A DNA stretch of 64,000 nucleotides from Candidatus Denitrolinea symbiosum (GCA_017312345.1 BLAA01000001.1:2170001-2234000), one strand, 5' to 3'; positions 38,185 through 47,087 are shown, numbered from the stretch's first letter. Program-made: numbers and translations. Notes: generated by a model from the letters alone, not told the origin.

Positions 38185-40287
38185 TTAACGACACCCCAAA
38201 AATTCCATTGCTTCGCCCACAGATGAATCTCGCTCCGCCGACTCTGGCGTGGACACGGCCAACTCCTCCCACACGGGGCAGAGAATCGTTTTCATGTTCG
38301 CGCTGACACGGTTCGATTGCTTCGTCAGCGCCAGCGCTTGTTTCCAATTTCCCTGATGAGCGTAGCCTTGAATGAAGGGGATGTATTCAAATCCGTGACC
38401 AGGCGCGTATCCGCCGCTCTCGGCCAATTCCCAAAAGAAGACAACCTGCTCCCAATCGCCCGCCTGCCGCGCCAAGTCCGCGCGCTGATAGTGGAAGCAC
38501 CACGATGCTGGATTTTCAGGGACGATAGCGCGATACAAAGTTGGAACGGCATCGTGCTGATCGCGGATGCGACTCAAATTCGAAACCTGCGCGGCCTTCT
38601 TGACCTGTTCGGGCAGCCCACGATACGCCGCGTCTTCGGGACGGAGAATCCACAGGCACTGGTTTTTCTCTGGCTCGAACACGATAATCAGGCTGTTGCG
38701 GCTGTTTCCTACAAACGTGGACGCGTACTTTTTCGCGGTCAACGTCACGCCTTCGACGAGCGAGTCCGCGTCTGTGTGGAGATTCTCGGACATGGCAAAG
38801 AACCAATATGGGCTGGGGCGCAGAGATTTGGTATCGTCCCGCAGGGATGTTTCGCGATAAATCGTGTTGAGCGCGAAGCTCGTTGGGTAATCGCCCATGT
38901 AGCCGAGGATTTCCTGGTCGGTGATAATGGCCGTCCCAGGCTCGATGAACGGCGCGCGCCAGGTCAACTGCTCGTAGAGTTTGACCTGTTTGTCCCACGA
39001 GGCTTTGAAATCGAACCCGACGCGGTTGTGGAATCCGATCAGCAAGCCGATCAGGATGGCGAACATCGCGCGCCGCGTCCGCTCGGACGTAAAGAGGGAC
39101 TCGAAGGCCAGCGCGGCCAGCATCCCCGCGCCAGGGAGGGCGGCAAGGGCGAAGCGTCCGTTCCACGGTTCGAGTTTCAGGTGAAGGATGAAGTTGGCAG
39201 CGTAGGCGGGCGCGAGTCCGAGAAGGAGGGCAAGGATGGAGGAGAGGAGATAGGATTTAGGGGGTAATTGGTAATTGGTAACTGGAGATTGGCGACTGGG
39301 GTCGCTGAGGAATCGGGAGTGGAGATAGGCAAGGATGGCGGAGAAAAGCGTGATCGCCAGGAGAACGAAATTCCTCGCGCGATTGAGTTCGAGGGCGGAC
39401 GGGTCAACGAGTTTGAACCAGGAGGCAACGAGGACGAGCGCCGCGTCCGCGGGGAAATTTTGCAGGGCGGACAAAATGGACGCGGTTGAAAAATCCATCG
39501 GGTTGTTGCGGAGGCCGAGACCGCCGAGGATCGCCGTCCGCCAGTAGAGGAAGAGCAGGAGAATCAGAAGATAGGGGAGCCAAAGTTGGATTGTGCGCTT
39601 GACGGTTTGCGCGTAGCCAGGATAGGGGAAAGGGAAAGCGCTGCGGGTGGAGGCGCTGGGTGGATTGGGGCTTTGTTCGGCGGCTGTTTTTGTCAATACT
39701 GCCCAGATCACGAACGGACGGAGCGCCTCCAGCCCGACGAAATACTCGACGGTAAAGAGGTGCAGCGTCTCCGCGAGGATGGCGAGCGCGGTGTAAACCA
39801 GCCAGCGTTTCGGGTTTTGGACGGCGCGGATCGTCAACAGGATGGACAAGGCGAGAAATGTGAACGATGCCCAGTGGATGGCGTATGCTACGGCCAATGA
39901 TTGGAGAATAAAGAATGGATGGAGGAGCAAAAAGAAACCAGCCAGCGCGGTCCTGACCTGGTGATTGGGCCAGAGTATTTTCAAGATGGCGACAAATATA
40001 ATCGCCGCCAGCGTTCTCAATGCGAGGACGAAAATGTGCCATCTCAGGGGAGAGGAACCCAGGATCGGAAAGAGCAGCGCATAACACCAGGCGGCTGTGG
40101 GTCGACCGTCTATCGTCAAGAATTCGAGCATCCCAAGGGAGCCGCGTGAATTCCAGTAGAAAATATGCTGCCAGTCGTCCTGAAAAAATCCGAGCGAGGG
40201 GATGAGCAGGCCGTACGCCAGAACGCCCGCGGCAACGAGCGCGAGGGCGGACTGGAGTTGCGGGGAAAGCGGTTTTGTTTTGAACAT
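38185..40287 (-). CDS. Polytopic membrane protein, glycosyltransferase-39/O-antigen-type topology, function unknown
   Basis: The start MFKTKPLSPQ at 40287 gives 700 residues; a longer in-frame start would cross the preceding gene and is rejected. About 11-12 transmembrane helices occupy residues 10-460. The early loop SLGFFQDDWQHIFYW carries the acidic DD pair typical of lipid-linked-sugar glycosyltransferases of GT-C type. The remaining 240 residues are soluble, with ADLARQAGDWEQVVFFWELA and QGYAHQGNWKQALALTKQ resembling TPR units. A heptamer repeat encodes about residues 329-342. It could transfer sugars outside the membrane; this is inference from topology only. Confidence 0.72.
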   Translation of the reverse strand: MFKTKPLSPQLQSALALVAAGVLAYGLLIPSLGFFQDDWQHIFYWNSRGSLGMLEFLTIDGRPTAAWCYALLFPILGSSPLRWHIFVLALRTLAAIIFVAILKILWPNHQVRTALAGFFLLLHPFFILQSLAVAYAIHWASFTFLALSILLTIRAVQNPKRWLVYTALAILAETLHLFTVEYFVGLEALRPFVIWAVLTKTAAEQSPNPPSASTRSAFPFPYPGYAQTVKRTIQLWLPYLLILLLFLYWRTAILGGLGLRNNPMDFSTASILSALQNFPADAALVLVASWFKLVDPSALELNRARNFVLLAITLFSAILAYLHSRFLSDPSRQSPVTNYQLPPKSYLLSSILALLLGLAPAYAANFILHLKLEPWNGRFALAALPGAGMLAALAFESLFTSERTRRAMFAILIGLLIGFHNRVGFDFKASWDKQVKLYEQLTWRAPFIEPGTAIITDQEILGYMGDYPTSFALNTIYRETSLRDDTKSLRPSPYWFFAMSENLHTDADSLVEGVTLTAKKYASTFVGNSRNSLIIVFEPEKNQCLWILRPEDAAYRGLPEQVKKAAQVSNLSRIRDQHDAVPTLYRAIVPENPASWCFHYQRADLARQAGDWEQVVFFWELAESGGYAPGHGFEYIPFIQGYAHQGNWKQALALTKQSNRVSANMKTILCPVWEELAVSTPESAERDSSVGEAMEFLGCR
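39262..39303. repeat. Six heptamers inside the membrane-protein gene
   Basis: GGGTAAT, TGGTAAT, TGGTAAC, TGGAGAT, TGGCGAC, TGGGGTC follow each other. On the minus strand they encode the polar loop DPSRQSPVTNYQLPP between membrane helices. Confidence 0.7.
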
Positions 40288-40301
40288 GCGCGTTCGCGGG
40301 A

Positions 40302-41111
40302 TTATCGCGTGGCTTGGGCGGGTTTCACAAGCCCGCGAATGGATTCGGCCAATTGCGGCGGCAGGGACGACGAGATGCGGCGGAAGGTGGCGGCGGTGAG
40401 GCGGTTGGGCGAGTTGGCGATGACGTTCCGCAGGAAGTAGGCGGTCTCGGTGGGTGAGACGCGGTGGAGCGCCGTGAACAGGTCCACCAGGTCGGTTTGG
40501 AGCGTGCCGGGCGCGGCCTCGATGACCGCCTCGAGCATGTCGAAGACGGGCGGCAGGTTGTTGAATTTGGGATCGTTGATGAGAGGCAGCAGCGCCTGGA
40601 TGCCGTTCGCCCACAGACGCGGACGTTCGGGGTTCAGCCACTCGCTGACGAGCAGGAGGAAGCGGTCGGGCGTTTCCTTTCGCAGGCGGGCGAGGCTGGT
40701 GGTGAGCAGCGCGGCGCGCACCGACGGGTCGCGCACCTGCTGCGTCCACGCGGTGAGACGCGGGAGCAGGCGTTCCTCGCGCGGGGGAATCCGCCCGAGC
40801 AGGGACGCGGCGAGGAGTCCCATTTCCAGCCAGCCCTCGTCCCAGAGACGGTCGGCAAGTTCCAACGCCGCGTCGGGGTCGGCCGCGGCCAGCGGCGCGA
40901 GTTCGATCTCGATGTGACGCAGGATGACGGAGGGCGTGCGGTATGTTTCCAGCACAGACGAGGGCGCGACCGCGTCCACTTCGCGCAGGCTGCGGTTGAC
41001 GTAGAAATCCAGCGTCTCGTGCAGGGCGCGGACGAAGGCCTCGGGCTGGCCGAACAGGTCCGCCAGTTGCGCGGCTTGTTTTTTCAGGCGGGCGAGATCA
41101 ACGGCGGGCAT
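40302..41111 (-). CDS. All-helical HEAT-like protein, possibly AlkD-related
   Basis: This 269-residue protein from MPAVDLARLK is predicted to be almost all alpha-helical, with repeated pairs of helices (ALELADRLWDEGWLEMGLLAASLLG; VRAALLTTSLARLRKET; ANGIQALLPLINDP) as in HEAT arrays. DNA alkylation repair proteins of the AlkD type share this look, but the DNA-binding residues cannot be confirmed, so the function stays open. It lies between proS and the membrane-protein gene on the same strand, 14 bases before the latter. Confidence 0.6.
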   Translation of the reverse strand: MPAVDLARLKKQAAQLADLFGQPEAFVRALHETLDFYVNRSLREVDAVAPSSVLETYRTPSVILRHIEIELAPLAAADPDAALELADRLWDEGWLEMGLLAASLLGRIPPREERLLPRLTAWTQQVRDPSVRAALLTTSLARLRKETPDRFLLLVSEWLNPERPRLWANGIQALLPLINDPKFNNLPPVFDMLEAVIEAAPGTLQTDLVDLFTALHRVSPTETAYFLRNVIANSPNRLTAATFRRISSSLPPQLAESIRGLVKPAQATR

Positions 41112-41121
41112 TGGTTCCAAT

Positions 41122-41149
41122 GTTCAGTGTTCAGCGTTCAGTAATCAGT
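41122..41149. repeat. Four heptamers (GTTCAGT type) upstream of the HEAT-like gene
   Basis: GTTCAGT, GTTCAGC, GTTCAGT, AATCAGT. AATCAGTGAC at 41143-41152 also pairs perfectly with GTCACTGATT at 41172-41181, a 10-bp stem between proS and the HEAT-like gene. Confidence 0.65.
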
Positions 41150-41198
41150 GACTTTCGGAAGCGCCCTGCTGGTCACTGATTACCTAACCGAACGCTGG

Positions 41199-42638
41199 TT
41201 AGTACGCTTTCGCGAAGTAAACCTTCTTCTTCGCGGGTTTGCCGCAGACGACGCACTTGCCTTCGCCTTCGGGCTGGTCGAAGGGGATGACGCGCGTGGT
41301 GGCTTTGGCGTCTTCCTTCACCTTCGCCTCGCACTCCCTGCTCTCGCACCACCACGAGAACGCCCAACCGTCCGCGACCGCGTCTTTCAGTTCGTCGTAG
41401 GTTTGGGGGGCCTTGATGTTCGCGTCGCGGTATTCAGTGGCGCGCTTCAGCAGCGCGGATTGGATCTCTTCGAGCAGCCCGCCGACGGTCGTGGCGAGAT
41501 TCGTCTGGGAGACGAAGGACTTCCCGTCGCGCCCAGGGACGTCGCGGCGGGCCAGCACGACCGAGCCTTTGTCCACGTCCTTGGGTCCGATCTCGATCCG
41601 CAGGGGGACGCCGCGCATTTCCCAATCGTTGAACTTGTATCCCGCGCTGACGTTGTCGCGGTCGTCCATTTTGACGCGGATACCCGCGGCTTTCAACTCC
41701 GTGAAGACGCGGTCGGCGGTCTCCATGACCTTGCTCTTCTCCGCCTCGTTCTTGAAGATGGGGACGATCACCGCCTGGATGGGCGCGAGGCGGGGAGGCA
41801 GGATGAGTCCCTGGTCGTCGCCATGCACCATGATGAGCGCGCCGATCATGCGCGAAGAGATCGCCCAGGAGGTCGTCTCGGCGTATTGCAGGACGTTGTT
41901 CTTGTCAATGAACTGGATGTCGAAGGCTTTCGCAAAGTTGGGACCGAAGTAATGCGACGTGCCAGCCTGCAGGGCGCGCTTGTCCCACATCATGGCTTCC
42001 ACGGCGGTGGTCATTTGCGCCCCAGCGAAGCGTTCGGAGTCGCTTTTGACGCCCTTGATGACGGGGATGGCGGCTTCTTCGACGTAGATCTTTTCGTAGA
42101 TATCGAGGATGCGATAGGTCTCTTCGAGCGCCTCTTCTTTGGTGGCGTGCGCGGTGTGACCTTCGTGCCAGTAGAACTCGGCCGTGCGCAGGAAGAGTTT
42201 CGTGCGGATTTCCCAGCGCAGGACGGAGCCCCACTGCACGATCAGGATGGGCAGATCGCGCCAGGATTTGACCCATTTGGAATACATGTAGCCGATGATG
42301 GTCTCGGACGTGGGGCGGACGGCGAGGGGCTCCTCCAGCTCTTCCCCGCCGCCGTGCGTGACGACAGCCAGTTCGGGCGCGAAGCCCTCCACGTGTTCCT
42401 TTTCCTTCTCGAAGAACGACATGGGGATGAGCGTGGGGAAAGTCGCGTTGACGTGACCCGTCGCCTTGAACTCGCGGTCGAGCCAGGATGTGATATTTTC
42501 CCACAGCGCCCAGCCGTAGGGACGGACGACCATACAGCCGCGCACGGGCGCGTAGTCGGCCAGTTCCGCTTTCAATACCAGTTGGTTGTACCACTCCGCA
42601 AAGTTTTCCGCGCGGGTGGGAAGTTTTTCTTCAGCCAT
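41199..42638 (-). CDS. proS: Prolyl-tRNA synthetase, archaeal/eukaryal (type 3-like) form
   Basis: This enzyme charges tRNA-Pro. The 479 residues lack the INS editing domain of E. coli ProS and have the short form found in archaea, eukaryotes and some bacteria. Class II motif 2 region VLRWEIRTKLFLRTAEFYWHEGH, GAQMTTAVEAMMWDKRALQAGTSH and motif 3 GALIMVHGDDQGLILPPRLAP are present. A C-terminal zinc-finger-like set (CESREC and CVVCG) and the terminal FAKAY end are typical of this type. SD is weak. Heptamer repeats flank both its ends. Confidence 0.95.
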   Translation of the reverse strand: MAEEKLPTRAENFAEWYNQLVLKAELADYAPVRGCMVVRPYGWALWENITSWLDREFKATGHVNATFPTLIPMSFFEKEKEHVEGFAPELAVVTHGGGEELEEPLAVRPTSETIIGYMYSKWVKSWRDLPILIVQWGSVLRWEIRTKLFLRTAEFYWHEGHTAHATKEEALEETYRILDIYEKIYVEEAAIPVIKGVKSDSERFAGAQMTTAVEAMMWDKRALQAGTSHYFGPNFAKAFDIQFIDKNNVLQYAETTSWAISSRMIGALIMVHGDDQGLILPPRLAPIQAVIVPIFKNEAEKSKVMETADRVFTELKAAGIRVKMDDRDNVSAGYKFNDWEMRGVPLRIEIGPKDVDKGSVVLARRDVPGRDGKSFVSQTNLATTVGGLLEEIQSALLKRATEYRDANIKAPQTYDELKDAVADGWAFSWWCESRECEAKVKEDAKATTRVIPFDQPEGEGKCVVCGKPAKKKVYFAKAY

Positions 42639-42654
42639 TTTGAATCTCCAGAGA

Positions 42655-42689
42655 GTAGATGAGTAGAGAGCAGAGAGTAGAGAGCAGGT
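42655..42689. repeat. Five heptamers (AGTAGAG/AGCAGAG) before proS
   Basis: GTAGATG, AGTAGAG, AGCAGAG, AGTAGAG, AGCAGGT lie in the 94-base gap between the LOG-like gene and proS. Confidence 0.65.
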
Positions 42690-42732
42690 TGCGCGCTCTG
42701 GCGCAACTTTCTTTGTCGTTAGAGAACGACAA

Positions 42733-43287
42733 TTATGGATTGACCGTTCTCCACTCTCCGTTCTCCACTAACTTTACCGCAGTTTCAGCATCCGCCGCGA
42801 ATTGCAGCAAAACGCGCTGGCGTTCGGGCGTGAATTTTCCCAGTTTGTCGAAGACCTGACCGAAGACGGACTGCCAGCCGTCCCCGACCAGGATGAGCGG
42901 GCTTCGGCGGCGGGACTCCACGATCATCAAATTCCAGGTCAGCGCGATCTCGGTCAACGTGCCAGGACCGCCAGGCAGGGCGATGGCCGCGTCGCATTCT
43001 TCAATCAAGACCTGCAACCGCTCGATGAGCGTCTTCTTCTTGATCTCCTCTTTGACCCAACGGTTGGCTCCGTTCGTCCTCCATCTCTCGATCTCCTCGC
43101 ACGTCACCCCCACGACGTGTCCGCCCGCCTCGGCCGCGCCGCGCGAGACCGCCTCCATCGTGCCGATGTAGCCGCCGTTGAGAACGACGTGTCCATGCTC
43201 GGCCAGCATCTTGCCGAGCGCGTAGGCCTCCGCGTAGACCGCGTCGCCTTCTTTGGGTTGAGAACCGCCAAATACGCTGATTTTCAT
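42733..43287 (-). CDS. LOG-family (Rossmann-like nucleotide-binding) protein
   Basis: The 184 residues begin MKISVFGGSQPKEGD and contain GGYIGTMEAVSRGA and the family motif PGGPGTLTE near 104-112. LOG proteins include cytokinin-type phosphoribohydrolases and many uncharacterised TIGR00725/TIGR00730 members; the natural substrate here is unknown. The last 11 codons (VENGEWRTVNP) are encoded by four heptamers, so the native C-terminus may have been replaced by repeat DNA. Confidence 0.85.
   Translation of the reverse strand: MKISVFGGSQPKEGDAVYAEAYALGKMLAEHGHVVLNGGYIGTMEAVSRGAAEAGGHVVGVTCEEIERWRTNGANRWVKEEIKKKTLIERLQVLIEECDAAIALPGGPGTLTEIALTWNLMIVESRRRSPLILVGDGWQSVFGQVFDKLGKFTPERQRVLLQFAADAETAVKLVENGEWRTVNP
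42744..42771. repeat. Four heptamers forming the 3' end of the LOG-like gene
   Basis: CCGTTCT, CCACTCT, CCGTTCT, CCACTAA. They encode the final residues before the stop at 42733-42735. Confidence 0.65.
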
Positions 43288-43302
43288 GATGACTTGTCCT
43301 GT

Positions 43303-43611
43303 TCAGTTTTCAACGTCCCATTCGCGGGACTGATTGACTTCCAATTTTTTCAAAACGGCCTGCTCCAGGTCAATGCCTGTGACCGAGGCCAGTTGCAGGA
43401 GATACAACGTCACGTCCGCCAACTCGCTGGCGAGTTCGTCTTTGTCTTTCGCGTCCTCGCGCCACTGAAAATGCTCCATGATCTCGGCCGCCTCCAGCGC
43501 CAGCGAAATCGAGATGTTCTTCGGCGTCTGCGGGCGTTTCGTCCCTGCCGCGTACCAGCCTTTCGACCGGACGAAAGCGTCCATGCGTTGGGTCAATTCT
43601 TTGATGTCCAC
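43303..43611 (-). CDS. MazG-like nucleotide pyrophosphohydrolase
   Basis: The 102 residues fit the short dCTPase/RS21-C6-like branch of the MazG superfamily. Helical segments carry the metal-binding pattern EAAEIMEHFQW and DELASELADVTLYLLQLA (E-x-x-E then E-x-x-D), and NISISLALEAAE is conserved. Such enzymes hydrolyse abnormal or surplus dNTPs. A GTG start at 43611 (VDIKELTQ) is preferred; the longer ATG start at 43677 would include a terminator hairpin. That hairpin sits in the leader, only about 22 bases upstream. Confidence 0.82.
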   Translation of the reverse strand: MDIKELTQRMDAFVRSKGWYAAGTKRPQTPKNISISLALEAAEIMEHFQWREDAKDKDELASELADVTLYLLQLASVTGIDLEQAVLKKLEVNQSREWDVEN

Positions 43612-43633
43612 AGACTGCTCTCTTCGCTGACAA

Positions 43634-43666
43634 ATAAAAACGGCTCGCCGGGTCTGGGAGCCGTTT
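43634..43666 (-). terminator. Terminator-like hairpin in the leader of the MazG-like gene
   Basis: AAACGGCTC and GAGCCGTTT with a following TTATTTG on the minus strand. No minus-strand gene lies directly upstream, so it may be an attenuator. CCGGTCTGG at about 43697-43689 can pair with the loop bases CCAGACC. Confidence 0.5.
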
Positions 43667-43822
43667 GGGCGTGACAAAACGAACCTATCCAGACCGGGTA
43701 GATCGAAGTTCAGGGGACGGGTTCGGGCGGAAAAATTTCATGCGCCGATTATACACATTTCTCCCGAAAACGGAGGAAATTGCGCCGCTCGGATTTCCTC
43801 CCTTGTGATGTAAAATATCCGC

Positions 43823-45079
43823 ATGTTGGACATCCCCCGCTTCCTCCCGGACGCGCGCCTGGTTCCGCTTCGACGCGTCGCCGCGGCCTGCGCGTCCCTC
43901 GGGCTGCGCGCCTACCTCGTCGGCGGATTCGTCCGCGACGCGCTGCTGGGACGTCCCATCGGCGATTTCGACATCGTTATCGAAGGCGACGCGACCAAAG
44001 TCGCGCGCCGCCTTGTCAAAGAGTTTGGCGGACGCGCGACCGTCCACCCCAAATTTCACACCGCTGCCTGGTCCATCCCCGAAACGTTCGACGTTCAACC
44101 TTCGACGTTGGACCTGGTCTCCGCCCGCTCGGAGACGTACGAACATCCCGCCGCGCTTCCCACCGTGAAACTCGGCTCGCTCGCCGACGACCTGCTCCGC
44201 CGCGACTTCACCGTCAACGCCATGGCCGTTAGTTTGGACGAAGACCGCTTCGGCGAACTCGCCGACCCGCTTGGCGGCCGCGGCGACCTTTCGCACGGAC
44301 TGCTCCGCGTCCTCCATCCGCGCTCGTTCATTGACGACCCGACGCGCCTGTTCCGCGCCGTGCGATACGCGCAACGCTATGGATTTCGTCTCGCGTCCGA
44401 GACCGAAGCGACGGTCCCGCCTGCCTTGCAATATGTGGACGCGCTCTCGCCCGAACGCCTGCGCCACGAACTGGATTTGATCCTCGACGAGGACGATCCC
44501 GTCCCGATGCTGGATCAACTTTGGGCGTTGGGAATCCTTCAGGCGGCGCGCCCCGCCCTCCCGTGGGACGAAGCGACGCGGACGCGTTTCCGTCAAGGTC
44601 GGTCGCTTCCGTCCAATGTCAATCGGGTCCGCCTGCGCTGGGCGCTCTGGCTGCTGGCCTCGTCCGAAAAAGAGATTCGCGCTTTTAACAAGCGGCTGCA
44701 TTTCGACGCCGATTTGAAAAAGACGGCGCTGGCGGCGTCTTCGATTTTTCGCGACCTGGATTTTTTCGGGCGCGCCCGTCCCAGTGAATGTCTCGCGCGT
44801 TTGGACGCCCTGCCCGTGGACGCGGTCCGCGCCGCGGCTGTGTGCGCGCCGCGCGGCAGGTCGCGCGCCAACTTGACGATGTACCTGGAAAAATGGAAGG
44901 CGCTCAAACCGTTCGCAAACGGCGAGACGTTGAAATCTCTCGGCGTCCCGCCCGGGCCGCGCTACGGGGAGATCCTGTCCCGACTCCGCGCCGCGTGGGT
45001 GGACGGGGAGGTCGCCAGCGAGGAACAGGAAACCGCGCTGCTGAATGAAATGCTGGCGCGGAAAAGTAACGACATATAA
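43823..45079 (+). CDS. cca: CCA tRNA nucleotidyltransferase (class II poly(A) polymerase family)
   Basis: This enzyme builds or repairs the CCA end of tRNAs. The 418 residues have the nucleotidyltransferase core [25 protein letters not shown] near 32-56, with the catalytic Dx[13 protein letters not shown] near 132, and [18 protein letters not shown] near 171. The family could also be a poly(A) polymerase; CCA addition is more likely since the window has no other candidate. ATG at 43823 lies 6 bases after a TAAAAT box, suggesting leaderless translation. Residues about 88-99 come from a heptamer repeat. Confidence 0.9.
   Translation: MLDIPRFLPDARLVPLRRVAAACASLGLRAYLVGGFVRDALLGRPIGDFDIVIEGDATKVARRLVKEFGGRATVHPKFHTAAWSIPETFDVQPSTLDLVSARSETYEHPAALPTVKLGSLADDLLRRDFTVNAMAVSLDEDRFGELADPLGGRGDLSHGLLRVLHPRSFIDDPTRLFRAVRYAQRYGFRLASETEATVPPALQYVDALSPERLRHELDLILDEDDPVPMLDQLWALGILQAARPALPWDEATRTRFRQGRSLPSNVNRVRLRWALWLLASSEKEIRAFNKRLHFDADLKKTALAASSIFRDLDFFGRARPSECLARLDALPVDAVRAAAVCAPRGRSRANLTMYLEKWKALKPFANGETLKSLGVPPGPRYGEILSRLRAAWVDGEVASEEQETALLNEMLARKSNDI
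44084..44118. repeat. Five in-frame heptamers inside cca
   Basis: ACGTTCG, ACGTTCA, ACCTTCG, ACGTTGG, ACCTGGT. They encode [11 protein letters not shown] in cca. Confidence 0.65.
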
Positions 45080-45095
45080 CCACTGCGATCCAACC

Positions 45096-46205
45096 ATGCC
45101 CGAATCCCTTCGCCCGACCCAGCTTGAAATCAACCTCGCGCAATTGCGCCGCAACCTCGAGGCCATCCGCGCGCATGTGGCGCCCGCGAAAGTCATGCCG
45201 GTCCTCAAGGCCAACGCCTACGGTCACGGGGTGGAGGGCGTCGCCAAATTCATCGCGCCCTTCGCGGATTACCTCAGCGTGGCGACCATTGACGAGGGCA
45301 TCCGTCTCCGCGAGCTGGGCATTGACAAACCCATCCTCGTGATGGGCGGGATTTTCTCCTGGCAGATTCCCTTCTTCCCGCGCTACGACTTGACGCTCAC
45401 CGCGTCCTCCCCGGACCTCCTGCTGGCCGCGGAACAATTCGCCGCCGCGTCGGGACAGCGTGTCCGCGCGCACTTGAAGATAGACACGGGCATGGAGCGC
45501 GTCGGCGTGCGCGACACGGAGGCGGAACCCTTCCTCGAGCAGGCCGCGTCCTGCCGCGGCGTGGACGTGGAGGGCATCTATAGTCACTACGCCAACGCCG
45601 ACTCGTCCGACCTGACCCACGCGCGCCTGCAACTGGAACGTTTCAACGAGACCCTGCGCTTCTACGAAAAACGCAGCCTGCCGCCGCCCGCGCTGCGTCA
45701 TATCTCTAACTCAGGCGGGATCTTGCAATTGCCCGAAGGCAACTTTGATATGGTGCGCTCGGGCATCATGTTCTACGGCGTCTATCCCACGTTGAGCGTC
45801 CCGCACACTGTGGAGGTGAAACCCGCCATCACCTGGCGGTCGCGGGTGGCCTACTCCAAGATCACCCCGCCCGGGCGGCCGGTCAGCTACGGGGCTTTGT
45901 GGCAGGCCGAACGTCCGACGCGAATCGTCACCGTCCCGTGCGGCTACGCGGACGGGTACGTCCGCCGCATGAGCGGGCGGGCGCGTCTCTTCGTCAACGG
46001 GAGGCTGGTACCGCAGGTGGGACGCATCTGCATGGACCAGTTCATGGCGGACGCGGGCGAGGCGGAGGCCGCGGTGGGCGATCCCGTCGTTCTGCTCGGC
46101 GAAGGAATCACCGCCCACGATTTTGCCGAGTGGGCGGGGACCAGTCCCTATGAGATATTGACTAATTTCTGCGTGCGCGTGCCGCGCGTATACGTGGAAG
46201 ATTGA
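45096..46205 (+). CDS. alr: Alanine racemase
   Basis: This PLP enzyme makes D-alanine for peptidoglycan. The 369 residues from MPESLRPTQL have PLP lysine K38 in VLKANAYGHG and catalytic tyrosine Y265 in PVSYGALW, plus LPEGNFDMVRSGIMFYG and GRICMDQFMAD. The start at 45096 follows the cca stop by 16 bases, so both may share a transcript; an in-frame start at 45045 would overlap cca. Confidence 0.96.
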   Translation: MPESLRPTQLEINLAQLRRNLEAIRAHVAPAKVMPVLKANAYGHGVEGVAKFIAPFADYLSVATIDEGIRLRELGIDKPILVMGGIFSWQIPFFPRYDLTLTASSPDLLLAAEQFAAASGQRVRAHLKIDTGMERVGVRDTEAEPFLEQAASCRGVDVEGIYSHYANADSSDLTHARLQLERFNETLRFYEKRSLPPPALRHISNSGGILQLPEGNFDMVRSGIMFYGVYPTLSVPHTVEVKPAITWRSRVAYSKITPPGRPVSYGALWQAERPTRIVTVPCGYADGYVRRMSGRARLFVNGRLVPQVGRICMDQFMADAGEAEAAVGDPVVLLGEGITAHDFAEWAGTSPYEILTNFCVRVPRVYVED

Positions 46206-46331
46206 GAATTCGTTACAATTTTATTCGGGAAATATGACGATTTTCCTCTGGATTGAACTCCGCAGAGGGCATATAATTCGCCCATCATTGCTCGTGCATG
46301 GATTTGCACAGCGAACAAACAGGAGGTACGA

Positions 46332-46973
46332 ATGTTAGTTGGAGAAAGAATGTCCCGTCCGCCCATCACCATTGGGCCCGAGATGAGCATTAACGACGCG
46401 CTGGCTCTGTTCAAGAAGGAACGCATCCGCCGCGCGCCCGTCATCAAGGGCGGCAAGCTGGTCGGAATCGTCTCGGAAAAGGACCTGCTCAACGCATCCC
46501 CGTCTCCCGCAACCACGCTCAGCATCTGGGAAATGAACTACCTGCTCAGCAAATTGACGGTGGCCGAAGTGATGACCAAGAACGTGATCACCGTCGCCGA
46601 GGATACGCCCATCGAGGAAGCCGCCCGCATCATGGCGGATAACAAGATCGGCGGCCTGCCTGTCGTCAAGGGGGCGCGCGTCGTCGGCATCATCACCGAG
46701 ACCAACCTGTTCAAGATGTTCCTTGAACTGATGGGCGCCCGCGAGAGAGGCGTGCGCGCCACTGCGCTCATCGAAGACCAGCCCGGAATGCTGGCGAAAG
46801 TCACCCGCACCATCGCGGACGCGGGCGGGAACTTCATCGCCTTCGGTCAGTTTGTAGGCGAAGACGTGAACACGCGCGTCATCACCTTCAAGGTCAACGG
46901 AATGGACCAGGCGCAGGTGAAGAAGGTGTTAACTCCCCTCATCAAAAAACTGTGGGACATCCGCGAAGTATAG
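46332..46973 (+). CDS. CBS-domain pair plus ACT domain protein (AcuB-like)
   Basis: The 213 residues contain two CBS domains (MSRPPITIGPEMSINDALALF and VMTKNVITVAEDTPIEEAA) joined by a longer helix, then an ACT domain (VRATALIEDQPGMLAKVTRTIADAG). CBS pairs bind adenine nucleotides and ACT domains bind amino acids, so this is probably a metabolic sensor; its target is unknown. SD AGGAGG lies 7 bases before the ATG, and TATAAT at 46283-46288 is a likely -10 box. Confidence 0.9.
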   Translation: MLVGERMSRPPITIGPEMSINDALALFKKERIRRAPVIKGGKLVGIVSEKDLLNASPSPATTLSIWEMNYLLSKLTVAEVMTKNVITVAEDTPIEEAARIMADNKIGGLPVVKGARVVGIITETNLFKMFLELMGARERGVRATALIEDQPGMLAKVTRTIADAGGNFIAFGQFVGEDVNTRVITFKVNGMDQAQVKKVLTPLIKKLWDIREV

Positions 46974-46984
46974 TTTTTAAAACC

Positions 46985-47075
46985 GTACACGGATGACGCG
47001 GATTTGACGGACCTTTGCGGTTGGATTTAAAGATCCGCGCGCGAAGCGTCCCTCTTGCCCGTGTAATCCGTGTAC
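46985..47075. repeat. 91-bp element with GTACACGGAT terminal inverted repeats (copy 2)
   Basis: It begins GTACACGGATGACGCGGATT and ends ATCCGTGTAC, perfect 10-bp inverted ends. It fills the gap between the convergent CBS-ACT and rtcB genes. The interior differs from copy 1 after about 21 bases. Confidence 0.7.
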
Positions 47076-47087
47076 CTATTTTGGGGG

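Noticed and set aside
41148..42662. 504-codon open frame on the plus strand
   Set aside because: Antisense of proS; no domain recognisable.
43685..45214. 509-codon open frame on the minus strand
   Set aside because: Antisense of cca and of the alr start; both of these carry intact catalytic motifs.
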